Positions 45,520 to 54,955 of a stretch of DNA of 64,000 nt are shown here, piece by piece. This stretch comes from CAWIHS01 sp963836005 (GTDB taxonomy: Bacteria > Pseudomonadota > Gammaproteobacteria > GRL18): the NCBI GenBank assembly GCA_963836005.1, contig CAWIHS010000001.1, positions 744,001-808,000 of the forward strand, written 5' to 3'. The position numbers and the translations under genes are program-made. Positions within the stretch are counted from its first letter, which is position 1, and the number at the start of each line of letters is the position of its first letter. The notes under the pieces are model-generated. The model was not told the DNA's origin. It did no database searches and saw only the letters and a list, made by a program, of their open reading frames with translations.

Positions 45520-45909
45520 ATTTTGAACACCAGAAATTTATTACTTAGATAACTCAGCGATACCTCTAGTGCGGTTGCAATCAAAAATCCAAGCCTGTAG
45601 TCAAGAGTCAAGGAAATACCTGTCGGTCCATATAAGCAAAACCAACCCATGTAAGACTGCAATCGCACCATACAACCCACTGAACTTTATGGCTTGAGTG
45701 ATTATAGCTTCGCCAGTGTGTGGAAATACATAATAATGACTGCCCAAAAATGAGGTACTTATGCCAAATACTGCGGCAACCATGTTGGCCACTGCAGCAG
45801 AGGGAAAATTGAGTACATTCAGGTTGAATGTTAGAGCTCCATAATGCACAAATGTGGCGATTATGCCATTGATGCCATATCGAATTATTTCCTGTGCACG
45901 CTGATTCAT
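45516..45909 (-). pseudogene. GtrA-family membrane protein, frameshifted near its C-terminus
   Basis: The ORF gives 102 residues (RYGINGIIATFVHYGALTFNL...), three of four GtrA helices, then a stop. Another frame just after 45610 reads YRLGFLIATALEVSLSYLSNKFLVFKI, the missing fourth helix with the family's NKFLVF end. It stops at 45516, overlapping the next start by 4 bp. One indel would restore about 130 residues. GtrA proteins flip lipid-linked sugars. Confidence 0.8.
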
Positions 45910-46868
45910 GTTGATTTTGGTTGTTGTTTCGTTTCAACAACCTGCTCCACAAAGTCGTAGTAAGAAATAACCGTGGCCACCGTGCCTCCCCGCATAACGC
46001 CAGTAAGCATCAAGGTCATAAGTGCCAGAGCACCAGTCTGGAGGAACATCAATACCAGAATACCCAAAGCCACAGAGAACCAGCCAGGAGTTGAATAACC
46101 CAGCAGTTTGAGTATTACTGCTGTGCCAGCACCAACTACTGACAGGCTTGCTATCAATGCGCAGGCAATTCCCACACGCACCAGTACGTCCTCGGCGAAG
46201 ACCATCAGGGCTTTGAAACCGTGCAGAGTCAATCCGACAAAGTTCATTTTCGATTGGCCGGCATAACGTGGGCCTCGATCCAGCGAGCAAACTCCAGCGC
46301 GCAGTTTCGATGCCAGCACCGCCCCTGCTAAATGGATAGAGAGCTCCTGCATCACAACCAGGCGTTTGACGGCGTGCGATTTGAGCGCCATAAAGTTACC
46401 GAAACTAATGGAGCGGCCTGTCATCAATCTGAAAAAACGCTTATAGATTGCGTAAAATGCTTTGAAGCGAAAAGTTTCTAACCGGCTCTTGCGTTGAGCC
46501 ACCACAACATCCACTTGATCGGCCTCAAGGCTTTTTAACAGGCTGGGAATGGTAGAAGGTAGATCCTCTCCATCTGAGTCCATGATCACGACGTGCTGGT
46601 GGGGTTGAATTTGCTCGGAGACATACCCTAAGCCAATCGCAATTGCTCTTTGGTGGCCGACATTTCGGCGCAGTTTCAAGACTACACCATCGATTCCGGC
46701 ATCTTCAAGACTTGTGATTTCAAGTGGCTGCTTGACCGAACCATCATCAACGGCCACCACAAAAATATCTTGTTTGAACTGTGCCGCCAGCTCTTTGACC
46801 AGACGGCTACTCGCCTCGGCGTCTTCGTAAACAGGAGTAACGATGATCAGATGTTGATTGATATTCAT
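45906..46868 (-). CDS. GT2 glycosyltransferase, GtrB/dolichyl-phosphate-mannose-synthase type
   Basis: 320 residues. GT-A domain (1-220): LIIVTPVYEDAEASSRLVKEL, DXD-like MDSDGEDLPSTIP and QRKSRLETFRFK. Two C-terminal membrane segments (about 235-300). Such enzymes put a sugar onto undecaprenyl phosphate for GtrA to flip. It overlaps uxs and gtrA by 4 bp each. Confidence 0.9.
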   Translation of the reverse strand: MNINQHLIIVTPVYEDAEASSRLVKELAAQFKQDIFVVAVDDGSVKQPLEITSLEDAGIDGVVLKLRRNVGHQRAIAIGLGYVSEQIQPHQHVVIMDSDGEDLPSTIPSLLKSLEADQVDVVVAQRKSRLETFRFKAFYAIYKRFFRLMTGRSISFGNFMALKSHAVKRLVVMQELSIHLAGAVLASKLRAGVCSLDRGPRYAGQSKMNFVGLTLHGFKALMVFAEDVLVRVGIACALIASLSVVGAGTAVILKLLGYSTPGWFSVALGILVLMFLQTGALALMTLMLTGVMRGGTVATVISYYDFVEQVVETKQQPKST

Positions 46869-47818
46869 ATGCTGAGAAACTTTTTGAAGTAATCAATCGT
46901 TGTTGCTAAGCCTGCCTCCAGTTTAACCTGTGGTTCCCAACCCAGAGTTGCCTTGGCTAGGGAGATATCCGGCTGGCGCTGTTTAGGATCATCTTGCGGC
47001 AAAGCTTTTAATACCAGTTTTGATTTGCCGCCAACCATCTTCAATACTATTTCGGCAAGTTCCTTGATGGTGAATTCAACCGGGTTCCCCATGTTGATCG
47101 GTCCAGTCATCTCCTTGGGGCTTGCCATGAGTCGAACAAAACCCTCTATTAAATCATCCACATAACAGAAGCTGCGGGATTGGGAGCCGTCGCCGTAAAT
47201 AGTAATGTCATCACCCTGTAAGGCCTGAACTATAAAATTGCTGACGACACGGCCATCGTTAGGTTGCATACGCGGGCCATAGGTATTAAAGATACGTACC
47301 ACCTTGATTTCCACGTCGTGCTGGCGATAATAATCGAAAAACAGGGTTTCGGCGCAGCGCTTGCCTTCGTCGTAACAGGAGCGGATACCGATCGGATTAA
47401 CACGGCCCCAATAGCTTTCCTGTTGCGGATGCACTTCGGGGTCGCCGTAAACCTCGCTCGTCGAGGCCTGAAAAATCTTTGCCTTGGTGCGCTTGGCCAG
47501 GCCAAGCATGTTGATGGCACCATGGACGCTGGTTTTGGTAGTTTGCACTGGATCCCACTGGTAATAAACCGGAGACGCCGGGCAAGCCAGGTTGTAAATC
47601 TCGTCAACTTCCACATAGAGGGGAAATGTGACATCATGCCGCATCAGTTCAAAACGCGGATTGCCCATAAGATGCGCTACATTACCCTTGGTACCGCTGT
47701 AAAAGTTGTCGAGACACAGGACATCGCAGCCTTCTTTCAGAAGACGTTCGCATAAGTGTGAGCCCAAAAATCCAGCACCACCAGTCACGACTACTCTTTT
47801 TATTTTTGATACACGCAT
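46865..47818 (-). CDS. UDP-glucuronate decarboxylase (UDP-xylose synthase)
   Basis: 317 residues from ATG 47818, preceded by GGAGATCTTC; the ATG 12 bp earlier lies in that ribosome-binding site. SDR motifs: VVVTGGAGFLGSHLCERLL, catalytic Tyr/Lys in SCYDEGKRCAE, FQASTSEVYGDPEVHPQ, and the UXS-type IYNLACPASPVYYQ and RVVSNFIVQAL. It makes UDP-xylose from UDP-glucuronate and is the first gene of a five-gene glycosylation operon. Confidence 0.93.
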   Translation of the reverse strand: MRVSKIKRVVVTGGAGFLGSHLCERLLKEGCDVLCLDNFYSGTKGNVAHLMGNPRFELMRHDVTFPLYVEVDEIYNLACPASPVYYQWDPVQTTKTSVHGAINMLGLAKRTKAKIFQASTSEVYGDPEVHPQQESYWGRVNPIGIRSCYDEGKRCAETLFFDYYRQHDVEIKVVRIFNTYGPRMQPNDGRVVSNFIVQALQGDDITIYGDGSQSRSFCYVDDLIEGFVRLMASPKEMTGPINMGNPVEFTIKELAEIVLKMVGGKSKLVLKALPQDDPKQRQPDISLAKATLGWEPQVKLEAGLATTIDYFKKFLSI

Positions 47819-47830
47819 GAAGATCTCCAT

Positions 47831-48410
47831 GGATACATATCAAAGGAAGGTGAATCCACTGTGTTCGATACTCAATATCAGGCTACATTACTCGTAAATC
47901 GATCACAGTGGGTGTACAATTTTCAGTGTTTCTAAAAAATTACTTGAAACTTTCAGCATGGAGCCATAACAATAAATGCAGAGCAGAATCCAGTTGATCA
48001 ACAGACACATGTGCAATTGAGCAATTGCCAGATTCAGACAACATACATATATCTACAAAAGAGTTCGCACAATTGGCTCTGCAGCTCAGCAAGAACATTT
48101 AAAGTTACGCTTCGTTGCTTAACTTTCCCATCGAAAGGTATTGAGAGTAAAGACTCAGGCCATGATTAAATGTTTTTGTAGTGAAAACTATTTTACCGAA
48201 ACCAGCAGGGCATGACTCACCTTTTTTGCCCTATGTGAATAAAAATTGAAAATATTATTTTTGACAACTCCAATCAATCCCTCTAGAAGTCTTTACTGGT
48301 TGGCGTGTTGGACTTGTGCCTTGAATCCAGTAAGGATTTTTCTTGGGCTAAACAGGATGAGAAGTAAAGAATAGCTCGTGGATGTGTATCTGAACCTTAA
48401 TCCTTCAATA
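47831..48410. other. Long leader/intergenic stretch upstream of the uxs operon
   Basis: About 580 bp with no gene. If promoter-like module D is used, this would be an mRNA leader of roughly 730 nt including the 9-bp repeats. Confidence 0.45.
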
Positions 48411-48563
48411 TCTGTTAAGTCTGTTAAGTCTGTTAAGTCTGTTAAGTCTGTTAAGTCTGTTAAGTCTGTTAAGTCTGTTAAGTCTGTTAAGTCTGTTAAG
48501 TCTGTTAAGTCTGTTAAGTCTGTTAAGTCTGTTAAGTCTGTTAAGTCTGTTAAGTCTGTTAAG
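48411..48563. repeat. Seventeen perfect 9-bp tandem repeats (TCTGTTAAG)
   Basis: TCTGTTAAG is repeated 17 times without a change from 48411 to 48563. No frame has a stop, so artificial ORFs appear on both strands. It abuts promoter-like module D, and would start the minus-strand transcript toward uxs. Perfect repeats of this kind are prone to slippage. Confidence 0.97.
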
Positions 48564-48595
48564 GATAGGAATTTCAATGACACTTTTCAATCTAT
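48562..48595 (-). promoter_or_regulatory. Promoter-like module D
   Basis: Minus strand: TTGAAA (48590-48585), 17-bp spacer AGTGTCATTGAAATTCC, TATCCT (48567-48562). The strongest match to module B. It points into the 9-bp repeats and the uxs operon. Confidence 0.65.
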
Positions 48596-48649
48596 CATTC
48601 AAAAATTGACTCAGTTTGTTGATTCAGATCATGCAAAAATAGACCAAAT
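48578..48649. repeat. 72-bp repeat, copy 1
   Basis: Identical to 57370-57441 (offset 8792). It includes the -35 half of module D and runs upstream of it. The second copy sits upstream of the DUF2235 gene. Confidence 0.93.
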
Positions 48650-49157
48650 TATTTCAGAGAACACCACCCAATTTCCTCTCATGCTCGCTTGTAACTGAAC
48701 TTTCCCAGTATCGAGACGTAAAATACCCTACTCGCAGAATATTGCAGTATGGCCAGAAAATGAAGATTGTTTAATGGCTCACCAGGAAAGACATTGATTG
48801 AATTCATAATCAGGAACAGGCAGTCCATCCCTGTCATCAATATCAATCGGTGCATCCTGGTTGTAATCATCCCAGCTCGGTGGCGTGGCCCTCGCGCTGG
48901 CGATCAGGAAGGTGGCTCGATTGCTTCACCCATAGATCTCAGTATCTTGTTGATAACGGGTTTGTCCTGAATGACAGCGATAACACGCATTTCGGCACCA
49001 CTCTCAGGACATAACAAAGGAAACAGGTTATAGATTCTGGCCAGAAGCATTGCCCATAAATAGTGATTGGGTGGCCGTTTTGATTCATTTTCGATGCATT
49101 GCTGTCTTTCATCATCTTTTTTGTGCTCAGGTTGCACTTCAATAGCGCCAGGAGTCA

Positions 49158-49181
49158 CCAAAAGTAGGCACCACGAGGGGC
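49158..49181 (+). repeat. Mini-repeat copy, divergent tail, in IS91 C-terminal part
   Basis: CCAAAAGTAGGC core followed by ACCACGAGGGGC. The transposase frame changes here between the ALAG-like and HYLWAMLLARIY segments. Confidence 0.65.
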
Positions 49182-49344
49182 GATGACTGTCCGGCCATAG
49201 CGGTGACTGAGGCGCGAAAAGGTGAATGGGGTGCCAGGACACCATAATAGCGATGACGATGAATGCGTGGCGGTGGTACCAGTGCCGCCAGCTTATCGAT
49301 TAACTCCAGTGAACCCAGTCTGACTTGGATCTGACCATTGGCTA

Positions 49345-49369
49345 CCAAAAGTAGGCGCTTTAGGCGAAG
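49345..49369 (+). repeat. Mini-repeat copy at an IS91 deletion junction
   Basis: CCAAAAGTAGGCGCTTTAGG followed by CGAAG, at the point where the IS91 transposase jumps from HPH to its C-terminal third. One of six copies of the family in this window. Confidence 0.8.
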
Positions 49370-49601
49370 GCTTGTTCAGTTGGTAAATGAGGGTGAGCAT
49401 TGAGTGAAGACCCAAAACGGTGGATAAAACTGACACCGCCGATTTTGACTAAATTATTTGAAGCAGGATGATAATGTTGAATGAGTTGTTTTCTGATCTC
49501 ATCAAAAAATATTCGTAACACCTTACTGGCCACTTTGGGGTTATGGTATAGAAAATAGCGTAATCGTTTGGGCAGTGATAAGACCCATTGACGTACCGGA
49601 G

Positions 49602-49626
49602 CTTCGCCTAAAGCGCCTACTCTTGG
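49602..49626 (-). repeat. Mini-repeat copy inside IS91 coding sequence, in frame
   Basis: Minus strand CCAAGAGTAGGCGCTTTAGG then CGAAG adds residues RVGALGEA between HLVDNVF and PVRQWV of the transposase without breaking the frame. Confidence 0.75.
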
Positions 49627-49704
49627 TAGGAAAACGTTGTCAACCAGATGGGCAGCCGTTTCAACCATACGGCGAGCATTACAGGATGGGCAGATACCAT
49701 GTCC

Positions 49705-49728
49705 TTCTCTTAAGGAGCCTACTTTTGG
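49705..49728 (-). repeat. Mini-repeat copy inside IS91 coding sequence, frameshifting
   Basis: Minus strand CCAAAAGTAGGCTCCTTAAG then AGAA between FLVAFSC and GICPSC of the transposase zinc region. About 22 extra bases, so the frame is broken. Confidence 0.8.
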
Positions 49729-50118
49729 TACAGGAAAACGCAACCAGGAACTCATGACCACAGGTACATCGTGCGCGGGCGAATCCATAGCACAGCAAAC
49801 CACATTCGAGATAGTTACGGAAATCTTTTTCTACATGTGAAGGGACATAGCCACCCTCTTCCTGTGTTTGTGTGATCCAGGTTTCCAGATACTCCTGAAA
49901 GACCTGATATAAAACAGTGTTTTCAGGGTGTCGTGGTTGATAGAGTCCGGGAACGCGATGATGACAATCCTTGTCATTGTTCTCGTCCATCCACCTAGAA
50001 TAAGAAATATCAGCTTGTGGCCATAGACGTCGGGGTATGAACTATTTGTAAGAAATTGATGTTTGGATGTGTAGGAAATTGCAGATAAATCTAACTTTTC
50101 TAGCATGCATTCCTGCAA

Positions 50119-50540
50119 TTAAGGCAGCTGAATACCATGTGAATATTGTTTCTCTACCCCTTTATCTCAACAATTGTGAATGAAGACCGAACTCCGACAA
50201 TTTAAGCACAAATAATACGATTTAGTCAGGCAAGTTCTCTCAGGTTATAGTTCGCACCTTCGAACCAGCCTGAACCTGTGGCCCTCTGAGTTCGTATAGT
50301 TCCTGTTCTCCAATCGATGTACCTCTAGCTGGATATATGTATCACAGATGTCCAGCCGTATAACTCTATTTGCACGCCTATAAGCTCACAATCAGCCTGT
50401 GCGTTTCCTAAAAAATGGATTTCCTGTCTTAAAGAACTACAATTATGAAATGATAGGCCGAATAGGCCAAACGGTGGGTTCTCCTGTAGCTTGGGAAAGT
50501 GGAGGGTTTGGCCGTACCGAGATTTTGATGCGGAGGCGAC
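50119..50540. other. Intergenic stretch, no gene seen
   Basis: No supported ORF. It marks a switch to higher GC that goes on through the large orphan gene. Confidence 0.4.
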
Positions 50541-50672
50541 GTGCACATGCACAGGAAGTGGAAGGAACACCCGCCAAACCGGCTGGTAGCGAAGCGAAAC
50601 ATACGGAATGCGAGGCGAAACAAGTCGGGTGCTGAAGGGTATCAAGCGTTCCTGTCAATTCCGCGCTTCGAG

Positions 50673-53600
50673 ATGGCCCCCACCAGTAACAGTTCAAAGG
50701 CTGCCCGGACGCTGAATTCGCGCCGGTGCGCGTTCCCAGAACTCTGCCTGATCGCTTTGGTCTTTCTTTTCGCTTCGGTGTCAATGACCGCTGCCGCGAA
50801 CACCGACCAGAACCGTGATTTTGCTCCGCCTGGCTTTGGCCCATCGACAAACATCTCGGGCGCCGCGAGTATCAAGCGTGACAATCCGGTATTGCCCGAG
50901 TATCTGTTGTCTACACCCCAGATCATTGATCCATTGAAGCCGCTTTTGCACTTGGCGGATATCGCCAGCGATATGACTGAGCATATAATCGTCCACGCTG
51001 CAGTCGTCAGCGTGGCTGACCCGCTGGAAACGCATCTGGGGCGCGCATTCGACATTCAGCTGTCCTCTCTGATCCGAGCCTTCCATAGCCAGGACTACGT
51101 TGTTGACGCGTTTGCGTTTACTTGGGATCCCAAATATTCGGGCAGCACACGCACCGGCAAGCGCATTCCAGAAGGAGGGGCGACGGCATTTGCCGAGCAG
51201 CAGAGAAGCATGCCAAGCGTTCTGCTGTTCCGAAAAGATCTTTGGAGGGAACGGGCGCCGGGACCTGGTGAGCCCATAGGGGCGGAATATTTCATCGTCT
51301 TTCTGGTCGGTGAATCGCCGACATTCGGCGTTCAACCCGATGCTTTCAGAAAGGCGGCTCAGTGTGCCGCAGCTCTCAATGATATTGACAACGACAGACC
51401 CGAAAAACCGAACAACTGGATCAGTAAACGATGTTCGAATGTCTGGGAATATATCAGCGAAAGAGACTCAGAAGCCGTCCTGCAAGTCATCGGCCCGTCT
51501 TTCTCAGGATCAATGCAATCTTTGGCCCTGGCTGCCGGTTCACTTGGCGAAGCGAATCCTTGGCTTAAGATTGAGTTAATTTCCCCCTCGGCGACCGTAA
51601 CCAGCAATAAGAATGTCGGCGATTGGGTGGACTTACTCTCAGCTAGCGTAAGGAAAGTCGACTATCATCCTCTCGCGGCCAGTCTCAAAGATCAATTGAT
51701 TGCGCTATGCGATTACATGAGTGACCACAGGATTGACGAGCCGATCGTGTTTCTCGCAGAGGAGTCCACTTTCGGCCGTGGCGTCGCAGATCTCCTAAAA
51801 TCCAATGGAGAGGCACAGGGGCAAGAAAACGCCTCAAGTCAAGACAGTGCCTGCAAAAAGGACCCCGACGAATGGCGGAAATTCGTAGAAAGTGCAAGAG
51901 TCACTTCATTTTCCCAGAACATTTCGGCGATTCGCGCCGAACACTCGCGCTCGGACCAACAGGCAAATGAACTCTTGCGCGAATCGCTGCAATCGCAAAG
52001 CTCCTTGCTCAAACTCGACTTGTCCACGGTGGACGAAAGCATGGACCGTCCTCCAGCGTATCATCGGAGCCTCAGCTCACGTTCCGATGAATTGATGCTT
52101 TACGGAACGTTCAATGCATTAAGCGTATGGGTAAAACCAGCCATCGTTGCCATCGTCGCAACTGATGTCAGAGACCGATTGTTCCTGCTCAATGAGATCC
52201 GTAAATCCATCCCCACTGCTCTTCCCGTATTGATGGAAATGGATTATCTGACTGCGCATCCCGACTACCGCAAGATCAGTCGTGGCGCGATGGTGATACC
52301 CAACGGCGAAACATTGCTTTGCCTAGATAAGACGTTCGAGCAGCTCACGCCTTGCGGCAAAAACACGATCTATCTTGCTTTTCCTTCGGACTATGCCGCA
52401 AACATGTTTAAGGCGATATTTAACCTCATTAAGGAAAACGATAACGATGCCTCCGATCAGATAGATAACAAAAAAGACAACGATAAAGTTTCTCACAAGA
52501 GCGTGGAGGTATCGCTTTGGGTTACAACATTAGCTGGATTTCAAAAGATATCGGAAGATCGTCCATCTCCACGACTATTAGCTGCAGACTCGCGACTTTC
52601 CCTGGAACGGCCAGCTTACTCTTTCTTCCTACTTTTCGGGATCTCAATCATCGTAGTTTCCATCTGGCTTCGCCGGCATTGCTGCAATTACCTCGTAATG
52701 ATGTCGCCTGTACGCAATTCGAATCCTTTCCACGGCATACAAGAGCGCGAGACTTGCCGAGAATCAGCGACGGGCAGCCCGACGTCTGGCGAGCAATGTA
52801 CCGCGACAACATGGTCACGCCGGATCACCGTCACACTAATTGCGGCTGGAGGGCTCGTCGCCCTGATTGCGATCGCACAGCTTGGCCGTTTGTATGGATG
52901 GCTAGAGCCTCCCTATCGTGGGCAGGGTTATACCTGGGGTTCGCTTGGGGACCTCAATCTCCCATGGTGGGTCTGGGATCTGGCCCACGGCAGGGACATT
53001 CTCGCGCTGACATGTCTCTATGTCATCTATCTGTGTGTGGCACTCTTGGCGTTCTGGCGATTGTACCTCTGGGGCAGCCATTGCCACATTTACATGAGCG
53101 TTTTGGATACCGGTGCGGGGAAAGCGTCTAACGAGACAGGGAGTAATCAAAATATATATCTAAAGATAGTTGGATTTTTCTCTCTATTCTTTCTCTTTAT
53201 GGTCACCCTTTTTTATGTTTTGTCCAGGGGAGTTCCGACTGCCGTGGATTCGCCTTGGCCGTCAGTCGCCGTCAGTCTTTCGTTACTGGGTCTTGGCGCC
53301 TTATTCCTTGTAATCCTATGGACAGAGTCAAGAAGCTGGGCGATACTCGCGCAGTTGCTCGCGCCAACAATCGAGATGCTGAGGCGATCACGATATCGGC
53401 CTGAGATACTGAAAGACAACGGTGGCGAATTCCGCTGGCCAAGCCCCGTCCTGTTGAATGAATTGCCTCAATCTCCGTTCAGCTTACATTTTCGCGAAAG
53501 GGATCTGATGGCACTTAATCGCGAATCGAAGAAATTTTGGGCGAGTCAGACTCTTTATTTTCTGAAGGGCGAATGGCCTTTCGCCCCCACCACAGGCTAC

Positions 53601-53996
53601 ACCTTTGAGCTTTGGCAGGCCCGCCTGGTTGCCGAGATGCGGTGTGCTGCTGTGGCGGTCAGAAGCGCAGCGTGGTGTGGGATCCTGGCGCCTATTACTG
53701 TGCTGTTAAGCATGAGCATATATCCACCGTTCGATGAACGCCTGTTGACGACCGCTTCCGTCACGCTAATCGTAATCGGCTTTGCGATGGCCATCTATAT
53801 TGCGCTGCGGCTTGAGCAACATCCACTGCTCGGTCGGATGTTCACGCAACATGGTGACAAATTGACCATTGGTGGGGCGTTCGGAGCACTCTGGGGGAAA
53901 CTCGTTGCAGCCTCGATTATTCTGGTACCAGTTCTTTTTCCTGACTTTCTAGACTGGGTCTACGAGCTGCTCCAATCGATCAATTCGCTGAGATAG
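50673..53996 (+). CDS. Large orphan membrane protein with periplasmic-binding-like half
   Basis: About 1107 residues from ATG 50673; an in-frame start at 50541 adds 44 unlikely residues. A signal/anchor (CAFPELCLIALVFLFASVSMTAAA) leads into a long exported part (about 60-640). This has a branched-chain-receptor-like feel: EAVLQVIGPSFSGSMQSLALAAG, DEPIVFLAEESTFGRGVADLL, KPAIVAIVATDVRDRLFLLNEIRKSIP. Then come about eight membrane segments (residues about 690-1100) with a soluble part between. I know no such family. GC is well above the neighbours and IS DNA flanks it, so transfer is likely. Flanked by no obvious partner. Confidence 0.7.
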   Translation: MAPTSNSSKAARTLNSRRCAFPELCLIALVFLFASVSMTAAANTDQNRDFAPPGFGPSTNISGAASIKRDNPVLPEYLLSTPQIIDPLKPLLHLADIASDMTEHIIVHAAVVSVADPLETHLGRAFDIQLSSLIRAFHSQDYVVDAFAFTWDPKYSGSTRTGKRIPEGGATAFAEQQRSMPSVLLFRKDLWRERAPGPGEPIGAEYFIVFLVGESPTFGVQPDAFRKAAQCAAALNDIDNDRPEKPNNWISKRCSNVWEYISERDSEAVLQVIGPSFSGSMQSLALAAGSLGEANPWLKIELISPSATVTSNKNVGDWVDLLSASVRKVDYHPLAASLKDQLIALCDYMSDHRIDEPIVFLAEESTFGRGVADLLKSNGEAQGQENASSQDSACKKDPDEWRKFVESARVTSFSQNISAIRAEHSRSDQQANELLRESLQSQSSLLKLDLSTVDESMDRPPAYHRSLSSRSDELMLYGTFNALSVWVKPAIVAIVATDVRDRLFLLNEIRKSIPTALPVLMEMDYLTAHPDYRKISRGAMVIPNGETLLCLDKTFEQLTPCGKNTIYLAFPSDYAANMFKAIFNLIKENDNDASDQIDNKKDNDKVSHKSVEVSLWVTTLAGFQKISEDRPSPRLLAADSRLSLERPAYSFFLLFGISIIVVSIWLRRHCCNYLVMMSPVRNSNPFHGIQERETCRESATGSPTSGEQCTATTWSRRITVTLIAAGGLVALIAIAQLGRLYGWLEPPYRGQGYTWGSLGDLNLPWWVWDLAHGRDILALTCLYVIYLCVALLAFWRLYLWGSHCHIYMSVLDTGAGKASNETGSNQNIYLKIVGFFSLFFLFMVTLFYVLSRGVPTAVDSPWPSVAVSLSLLGLGALFLVILWTESRSWAILAQLLAPTIEMLRRSRYRPEILKDNGGEFRWPSPVLLNELPQSPFSLHFRERDLMALNRESKKFWASQTLYFLKGEWPFAPTTGYTFELWQARLVAEMRCAAVAVRSAAWCGILAPITVLLSMSIYPPFDERLLTTASVTLIVIGFAMAIYIALRLEQHPLLGRMFTQHGDKLTIGGAFGALWGKLVAASIILVPVLFPDFLDWVYELLQSINSLR

Positions 53997-54189
53997 CCTT
54001 GGCGCCTCTTTAGCCCTGGCAAATATGGCACTCGCGTCAAGCACAGTGTGACAAATGTGCAATGACCGATCAATCTTCGCTATTCGGACCGGCACTTCCG
54101 CCATTCGCGGTAGTGTCAATATTCTTGCGCATATATGGACCTCCCTGCTGAGTCATCGCACGAGCACCGCGACCATGCGGGCGAACCAG

Positions 54190-54905
54190 CTCCGCTTGTA
54201 CTTATCGTCGTTTTGCTTACGTGCTGTTGCATGGCTTGCGTCGACCGGGTCTTGCCGGTACGGCGCATGCCAAAGCGCAGAGAACGACGATCCGGGTGAA
54301 GCTGTTGAAAATTGGTGCCCGCACGTTTTGGCAACTGGCACACGATCTATACGCGGATGAATCGTTGGGCCAAAGCCGGCGTCTTCGATTGTGTGTTCGA
54401 AGAAATGCTGCGCCAGCAACTTATTCGCATCAAAATTGAGGCGGTGTCGGTCGATAGCACCAGCGTCAAAGTTCATCCTGATGGCATGGGAGCGTTAAAA
54501 AAAACGGACCACAAGCCATTGGCAAGTCCCGTGGCGGATGGAACACAAAAATTCATATGGTTGCCGCGGATGCCTGGCACGGCCGTGACGTTCTCGCTAT
54601 CATCGGGACAAGCGCATGATGCGCCAGCCGGACGCGAACTGCTGCGCACACTCGACGGGTTACCGCAAGGCTGTCGGGTCGTCATGGATCGCGCGTACGA
54701 AGGCAACGAAACACGCCAACTAGTGCTCGACCTTGGCTTTGAACCGGTCGTGCCGCCGCTCTCGACTCGCGTCAATTCGTGGACCTAAAGCAAGGTCTGG
54801 TATCGGCGGCGCAATGAAATTGAGCGCCTGTTCCGCCGCCTCAAGGGCTTTCGGCGGATCTTCAGCCATTTCGATGCGTATTCTGCTGATGGTGAACCCC
54901 CATTC
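54190..54905 (+). pseudogene. IS5-family transposase remnant (with an IS4/IS1380-like tail before it)
   Basis: About 54215-54315 reads GTAHAKAQRTTIRVKLLKIGAR, like an IS1380/IS4 C-terminal tail. From 54312 the IS5 core follows: RMNRWAKAGVFDCVFEEML, IEAVSVDSTSVKVHPDG, LPQGCRVVMDRAYEGNETRQ, then in another frame YRRRNEIERLFRRLKGFRRIFS. A frameshift at about 54780 and missing ends mark it as dead. Confidence 0.78.
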
Positions 54906-54955
54906 TGAACCATCGTGAACACCTGATCATGCCCACACATTGGCGTATAGTCTTT

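Larger units (their letters stand above)
48904..49990 (-). pseudogene. IS91-family transposase, interrupted by mini-repeats and deleted inside
   Basis: Pieces in order: N-terminus (49990-49740: YQPRHPENTVLYQVFQEYLETWI, CTCGHEFLVAFSC), zinc-finger half (GICPSCNARRMVETAAHLVDNVF), PVRQWVLSLPKRLRYFLYHNP, GGVSFIHRFGSSLNAHPH, then a gap removing the catalytic Tyr region, QVRLGSLELIDKLAALVPPPRIHRHRYYGVLAPHSP, and HYLWAMLLARIYNLFPLLCPESGAEMRVIAVI. CCAAAAGTAGGC-type mini-repeats sit at four breaks (49158, 49345, 49602-49626 and 49705-49728). Confidence 0.9.

Noticed and set aside
48411..48563. CRISPR array
   Set aside because: The units are contiguous 9-mers without spacers, and no cas genes are present. 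The same holds for the 15-bp repeats at 40350-40480, which encode a peptide repeat.
48293..48698. Open frames over the 9-bp repeats on both strands (LNR, TDL and KSV repeats)
   Set aside because: A 9-bp repeat without stops gives open frames in every phase; no ribosome-binding site or non-repeat domain supports translation.
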